DNA of 41,869 nt from Candidatus Bathyarchaeota archaeon. GTDB lineage: Archaea; Thermoproteota; Bathyarchaeia; TCS64; B23. Position numbers and translations under genes: made by a program. Position 1 is the stretch's first letter. Each line of letters opens with the position of its first letter. The notes beneath the pieces were generated by a model. The model was not told the origin of the DNA. It did no database searches and saw only the letters and a list, made by a program, of their open reading frames with translations. The DNA is taken from positions 1 to 41,869 of the forward strand of contig CALEIY010000138.1 of assembly GCA_937898665.1 (NCBI GenBank), read 5' to 3'. Below, piece after piece: positions 38,486-41,869 of the stretch.

Positions 38486-39978
38486 GGCATACCTACAGCC
38501 CCACGGGGGAGTACCACCTCGATGAGATCACCTTCATACTACTCAGAGGCCGTGAGGTGGCGAAGGGAGACCTAGTCTACGTCATACATCCAAAGACGGG
38601 GGCACCTGTCGTCTATCAGGTTCGTAGGGTCTATCCGCATAGGCGGGTTAGAGGCTATGAGGAGGCCCTTCTACGCGAGGGTCGGATCATTAGGGATTTC
38701 GAGGATTCATCGATACATGCCGAGGCCTATCAGTGGGGCTGGATCGATGAGGAGGGGAGCCTAAGACCCCTACGTCACCCCCTCCCGCCGAATACGCCTG
38801 TCTTCAAGGCTGATAGGGGCATAGTCGCCAGGTTCACGAGGCCCGAGGGGGATTGGAAGATTCTATTGGGCGTAGACCCCAGCACGGAGCTGGAGGTGGA
38901 GCTAGGCGTCTATCCATTGATCAGGCAGAGCTGCCTCATCTGCGGAGCAGTAGGAACGGGGAAGACGACGACGGCCATAACGATGATCTGCCGAGCCGCC
39001 TCCCTAAATCCGCCGGTGAGATTCCTCATCGTCGACAAGGACGGCGAATATGCGAGCCTCATAGATCGACTCGGCCCCGAGAACGTCCTGAGGGTTCCCT
39101 GGAGCCGATTCTTCCAGCCCTCAGAGGTCGACTGGGAGGACTACCTCACAGAGTTCGGATGGCAGAAGACCTGGTGGAACGCCAAGATATTGATGAAGGC
39201 TCTGCGGAGGCTCTACGCCGAAGGCCGTATGGTGACGAAGGAGTCGCTGAGGGAGGCGGTTAGGGCCGTAGACCCAGAGCGGCTGGGCTTTAACAAGCGC
39301 CTCGACGAGTTTGAGAATTATCGGCAGCAAGTCATCAACGCCGTCAACACGTCGAGGCTGATACCTGAGGGAGACTTAGACCCCCTAGATCCGGTGAGAC
39401 TATTGATGAATTGGAGGGTTGTCATCATGGATCTCAGCGAGGGGGTGGACACCTGGGAGCAGAAGCACATAGTCATCGCCCAGGTTCTGCGACGAATATT
39501 CAGGGAGGCCTTGGAGAATCGACGCTTCGGATGCGTCGTCGTATTGGAGGAGGCGATGTACTACGCCCCTCAACGAGGTCTCTTCGAGGTTGGGTCTAAG
39601 GAGAGCAGGGCGAAGCTGTTGAGTATAGTGAAGGAGATCGCGACGAACGGAGGCAGAAACGGGGTGGGCCTATGGATCGTCACCCAACGCCTGGCGACGG
39701 TGGAGAAGACCGTTGTGACGCAGTGCGCCAACAACATCATCTGCCACTCCCTCGAAGACTTGGATAAGCAGCGTCTCGGCGAGATCGTCGGCGACGAATT
39801 CATCCAGCTGCTGGGAGACCTACCCCCAGGGGAGGCCATCGTCAAGGGGACAGCGCTGAAATGTCGATTCCCCATCTGGGTTAAGGTCATACCGGAGCTC
39901 TATCCAGCATCGGCTGAGACCACGCCTATGAGCAGATTCATGAGCATGGAGCTCGCCTCCCTAGAGGCCCACACCTGA
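38467..39978 (+). CDS. HerA-family ATPase, second copy
   Basis: The 503-residue protein has an N-terminal HAS-barrel-like region (GREVAKGDLVYVIHPKTG), Walker A ICGAVGTGKTTTAI near residues 157-170, DKDGEYA, Walker B VVVLEEAMYYAP near 357-367, and an IVTQRLATVEKTVVTQCANNI sensor segment. These features identify a HerA/FtsK-type hexameric DNA pump. Walker A retains the full GxxxxGKT, unlike the canonical copy in this window. It overlaps nurA2 by 19 bp, so the pair is expressed together, but order is nuclease first, as in the canonical operon. The end overlaps the convergent DUF166 gene by 18 bp. Repair, plasmid/virus defence or chromosome processing are all possible. Confidence 0.88.
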   Translation: MDGNLLGHTYSPTGEYHLDEITFILLRGREVAKGDLVYVIHPKTGAPVVYQVRRVYPHRRVRGYEEALLREGRIIRDFEDSSIHAEAYQWGWIDEEGSLRPLRHPLPPNTPVFKADRGIVARFTRPEGDWKILLGVDPSTELEVELGVYPLIRQSCLICGAVGTGKTTTAITMICRAASLNPPVRFLIVDKDGEYASLIDRLGPENVLRVPWSRFFQPSEVDWEDYLTEFGWQKTWWNAKILMKALRRLYAEGRMVTKESLREAVRAVDPERLGFNKRLDEFENYRQQVINAVNTSRLIPEGDLDPLDPVRLLMNWRVVIMDLSEGVDTWEQKHIVIAQVLRRIFREALENRRFGCVVVLEEAMYYAPQRGLFEVGSKESRAKLLSIVKEIATNGGRNGVGLWIVTQRLATVEKTVVTQCANNIICHSLEDLDKQRLGEIVGDEFIQLLGDLPPGEAIVKGTALKCRFPIWVKVIPELYPASAETTPMSRFMSMELASLEAHT

Positions 39979-40659
39979 CCGCGTCTCCCTCAACGCCCTC
40001 TCAACCGCCCCCATGGCTAGGCGGGCGGAGATGTGTATGGGGGCGTCATCGAAGGGCGGCTCGATATCCCTAGAGGCGAGGCAGGGATAGATCTGAACCA
40101 GCAATCCGCCTCTCTCAGGGGCCTCGCCAACCCTAGTTCCTGGGAGTCTCTCCGCCATGAACCAGGTTGAGCCGCAGGGAGCTCCCCTTAAGACCTCTAC
40201 ATGCCTTATGATGTTCTCCTCGACTTCGATCCTCAGCCTCGGCATTCCGAATCTTTCCGCGAATCTATCTATAATGCCATCTCCCCCAGGTGTGAGGGAG
40301 CAGAAGGGCCTTGGGAAGATGGCTTCAATCCCCATCTCCCTAAGCTCAGCTGCGAGCTGATGCTCCAGGCCTAGGGGTAGCCAGGAATACCTGTCGGCCG
40401 GCGCTATCACGGCTTCCACGTCGCAGAGCCTGGCGGCGTCGGGGATCAACATCGCCGCCGAGGGAGACTCCCCAAGGAAGAGGAGTATGTCCCAGCCTCC
40501 GGAGATCCCTAAGCCTCCAAGGATCTCCTCTGGCTCCTCGGGTAGGGGTGGAAGGCTTCGCGGCATCTTCACCTCGCCTAGAGTCCAATCTGAGCGCCGT
40601 GACAGATTTCGATAGATCCTTTCACCGTAGAGGCCCTGGGTGAAGACGATGATCTTCAA
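39961..40659 (-). CDS. DUF166 family protein
   Basis: The 232-residue protein belongs to the archaeal DUF166 (COG1810) family, recognised by MKIIVFTQGLYGERIYRNL, LLFLGESPSAAMLIPDAAR, AVIAPADRYSWLPLGLEHQ, the GAPCGSTWFMAERLPGT block, and YPCLASRDIEPPFDDAPIHISARL near the C-terminus. Conserved Cys and His residues in these blocks suggest a metal or catalytic site. Some members are annotated as thymidylate-synthase-related, without firm proof. It starts at the ATG 40659, 30 bp from a shared CCTTAAGG TATA palindrome. Confidence 0.85.
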   Translation of the reverse strand: MKIIVFTQGLYGERIYRNLSRRSDWTLGEVKMPRSLPPLPEEPEEILGGLGISGGWDILLFLGESPSAAMLIPDAARLCDVEAVIAPADRYSWLPLGLEHQLAAELREMGIEAIFPRPFCSLTPGGDGIIDRFAERFGMPRLRIEVEENIIRHVEVLRGAPCGSTWFMAERLPGTRVGEAPERGGLLVQIYPCLASRDIEPPFDDAPIHISARLAMGAVERALRETRSGVGL

Positions 40660-40684
40660 GCAGGTTTTGAGTGGAGGATCAAAC

Positions 40685-40692
40685 CCTTAAGG
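40685..40692. promoter_or_regulatory. Shared CCTTAAGG palindrome as bidirectional TATA
   Basis: A perfect 8-bp palindrome whose centre (40688.5) lies 29 bp before the DUF166 ATG on minus and 27 bp before the Nudix TTG at 40716 on plus. Both distances fit leaderless archaeal transcripts. Confidence 0.45.
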
Positions 40693-40715
40693 CTTCCCAT
40701 AGACATATAATTAGG

Positions 40716-41165
40716 TTGTCCAGGAGGCGTCTATATCCTGAGAGGCCCCTCGTCGGCGTAGGCGTCCTAATCAGAGATGGGGAGCGCTACCTGCTGGTTA
40801 GGAGGGCCGCTGAGCCTGACGCCGGCCTCTGGTCTATACCAGGCGGATTGGTGGAGCTGGGTGAACGGGTGAAGGAGGCCGCTGTGAGGGAGGCCTTGGA
40901 GGAGACTGGATTGGAGGTGGAGATCACAGATCTACTAGGCGTCGTAGATAAGATCGATAGGGATGAGGAGGGGCGTGTAAAGTTCCACTTCGTCATCATC
41001 GACTACCTAGCGGAGGTTAAGGGCGGAAACCTAAAGGCATCCTCCGACGCCCTAGAGGCGAGATGGGTTAAACCCGAGGAGTTTCCAAGGTTCAGGATGT
41101 CGCCAACCCTAGTGGAGCTCCTCAGGCGTATAGGCCTATATCCAGAAGGTGGAGAGAAGAAGTAG
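40716..41165 (+). CDS. Nudix hydrolase
   Basis: This protein of about 149 residues contains a complete Nudix box: GGLVELGERVKEAAVREALEETGLEV, with the REALEETG core that binds magnesium. It begins RRRLYPERPLVGVGVLIRDGERYLLVRRAAEPDAGLWSIPGG, typical of ADP-ribose pyrophosphatase-like or NUDT1-like enzymes; the precise nucleotide substrate is not given by sequence. I chose the TTG at 40716, 27 bp after the CCTTAAGG element; a GTG at 40671 would overlie that element and so is unlikely. Confidence 0.88.
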   Translation: MSRRRLYPERPLVGVGVLIRDGERYLLVRRAAEPDAGLWSIPGGLVELGERVKEAAVREALEETGLEVEITDLLGVVDKIDRDEEGRVKFHFVIIDYLAEVKGGNLKASSDALEARWVKPEEFPRFRMSPTLVELLRRIGLYPEGGEKK

Positions 41166-41179
41166 AAAAGGGAGGGCGC

Positions 41180-41656
41180 TCATCTCCTATATAGATAGAT
41201 GGTGTGCGTCCTATAGCCCTCCTTGAATCTCATATTCTTCTCCGCATCCCATCCAGGGATCGAGAAGTCGTGGGTTACAACCCTCGCACCTGGCCGAAGC
41301 TCCCTCTCCAACTTCGGCCTCACACGCTCATTTGCACCGGTTGTGAGATACATCGTCACCACATCGGCTCGGCTTAGGTCTACTTCCATGAGGTCTCCGA
41401 GGATTATCTGAACCCTATCCCCGAGGCCTAGGGCCTCCACCTTGGCCCTGGCCTCCCTCACCAGCTTCGGATTAAGCTCGACTCCCACACCTATGGCCTT
41501 GAACTCCTGGGCTGCCGTGATGACTATGCGTCCATCGCCGCATCCGAGGTCGTAGACAACCTCCCCAGGCTTAACCTCCGCGTATTGAAGCATCTTCCTC
41601 ACGACGCTCATAGGGGAGGCGACGAAGGGAGCTAGGCTTCTACTCCTCCGGAACAC
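41180..41656 (-). CDS. aKMT-like protein lysine methyltransferase
   Basis: The 158-residue class I methyltransferase has the SAM motif VVYDLGCGDGRIVITAA, then GVGVELNPKLVREA and LGDLMEVDLSRADVVTMYLTTGANERVRPKLERELRPGARVVTHDFSIPGW, ending HTIYLYRR. The N-terminal APFVASPMSVVRKML and the whole pattern resemble Sulfolobus aKMT4, a DOT1-like enzyme that methylates lysines in chromatin proteins and many others. It is convergent with the Nudix gene (14-bp gap). Its start at ATG 41656 lies back to back with the next gene. The assignment rests on remembered similarity to the characterised enzyme. Confidence 0.78.
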   Translation of the reverse strand: MFRRSRSLAPFVASPMSVVRKMLQYAEVKPGEVVYDLGCGDGRIVITAAQEFKAIGVGVELNPKLVREARAKVEALGLGDRVQIILGDLMEVDLSRADVVTMYLTTGANERVRPKLERELRPGARVVTHDFSIPGWDAEKNMRFKEGYRTHTIYLYRR

Positions 41657-41723
41657 GACTCTTCGCCAGCCTCTCTAATCCACCACCGACAAGATAAAAA
41701 GCGTTTCCCCAACCATCTACTCG

Positions 41724-41869
41724 ATGCCGCGCGTCATCATACTAGGCTACGACGGACTGGAGCTTACACTCGTAGAACGCCTAGAGCTGAGAGGCCTAAT
41801 GCAGAGGGAATACGGCAAGGTGAGGGTTCCCATAGCTGGAGGCCTTGAGGATCCCTCGACGCCCATAGT
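41724..41869 (+). CDS. Alkaline-phosphatase-superfamily protein, start only
   Basis: About 48 residues are visible before the window ends: RVIILGYDGLELTLVERLE, with a D in GYDG where the AP/nucleotide-pyrophosphatase superfamily places its first metal-ligand Asp, then RVPIAGGLEDPSTP where the catalytic Thr region would follow (DPSTP). Members hydrolyse phosphomono- or diesters, or act on sulfates. The ATG at 41724 lies about 27 bp after a BRE/TATA-like GATAAAAAG near 41693-41700. Type I phosphodiesterase-like is the best reading, but the fragment is short. Confidence 0.6.
   Translation, partial: MPRVIILGYDGLELTLVERLELRGLMQREYGKVRVPIAGGLEDPSTPI

Noticed and set aside
1-41869. tRNA genes, CRISPR arrays, insertion sequences, integrases
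   Set aside because: No cloverleaf with T-arm GGTTCRA, no regularly spaced repeat and no transposase-like protein was noticed by eye; a tRNAscan/CRISPR search was not possible.

Overview
The window looks like chromosomal DNA from an uncultured archaeon, most likely a thermophile of the TACK/crenarchaeal side; the exact lineage cannot be fixed from sequence alone. The archaeal call rests on archaeal DnaG, fibrillarin/Nop5, Alba, GatD/GatE, ribosomal protein S30e, archaeal SRP RNA, archaeal Elp3, the HerA-NurA-Mre11-Rad50 operon and an aKMT-type methyltransferase. Coding sequence is GC-rich and uses AGG/AGA heavily for arginine. Genes are packed tightly, with many 1-4 bp overlaps, and many start codons lie about 25-29 bp from a TATA-like element, which suggests leaderless transcripts.

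Layout. 1-2154 (minus): APH-like kinase, APS-kinase-like protein and a truncated IMPase-family phosphatase. 2240-2440: a small four-cysteine protein. 2437-8563 (minus): nurA-herA-mre11-rad50, the end-resection operon, directly downstream of the SRP RNA gene (8588-8916). 8958-11768: site-2-type protease, nucleotidyltransferase and dnaG, with a possible small leader ORF. 11836-14186: bacterial-type GAPDH, a frameshifted AbrB-like antitoxin and TyrRS. 14234-14424: an unassigned two-hairpin structured RNA on the minus strand. 14487-18591 (minus): PLP enzyme of unknown substrate and the two subunits of a 2-oxoacid:ferredoxin oxidoreductase. 18674-21265 (minus): PhoU-like protein, Na/phosphate symporter and Maf. 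21305-24206 (plus): Ogt, CoA-transferase, THEP1 NTPase and RNase HII. 24197-26701: fibrillarin and Nop5 on minus, with Alba on plus between them. 26718-34613 (plus): PyrD/PyrK, MBL hydrolase, S30e, Elp3, ABM-like protein and GatD/GatE.

34614-39978 is the most unusual part. Two related HTH proteins with a shared N-terminal domain face a compact operon of five different small winged-helix proteins. That operon is divergent from a second, stand-alone NurA-HerA pair. The AT-rich gap between them carries a large imperfect inverted repeat around TATA-like DNA. This may be a self-contained DNA-processing or defence module with its own regulators; that reading is inference. The window ends with a DUF166 protein, a Nudix hydrolase, an aKMT-like methyltransferase and the start of an alkaline-phosphatase-superfamily gene.

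A recurring feature is promoters whose TATA element sits in a short perfect palindrome, or two divergent TATA elements that interleave, serving head-to-head genes.
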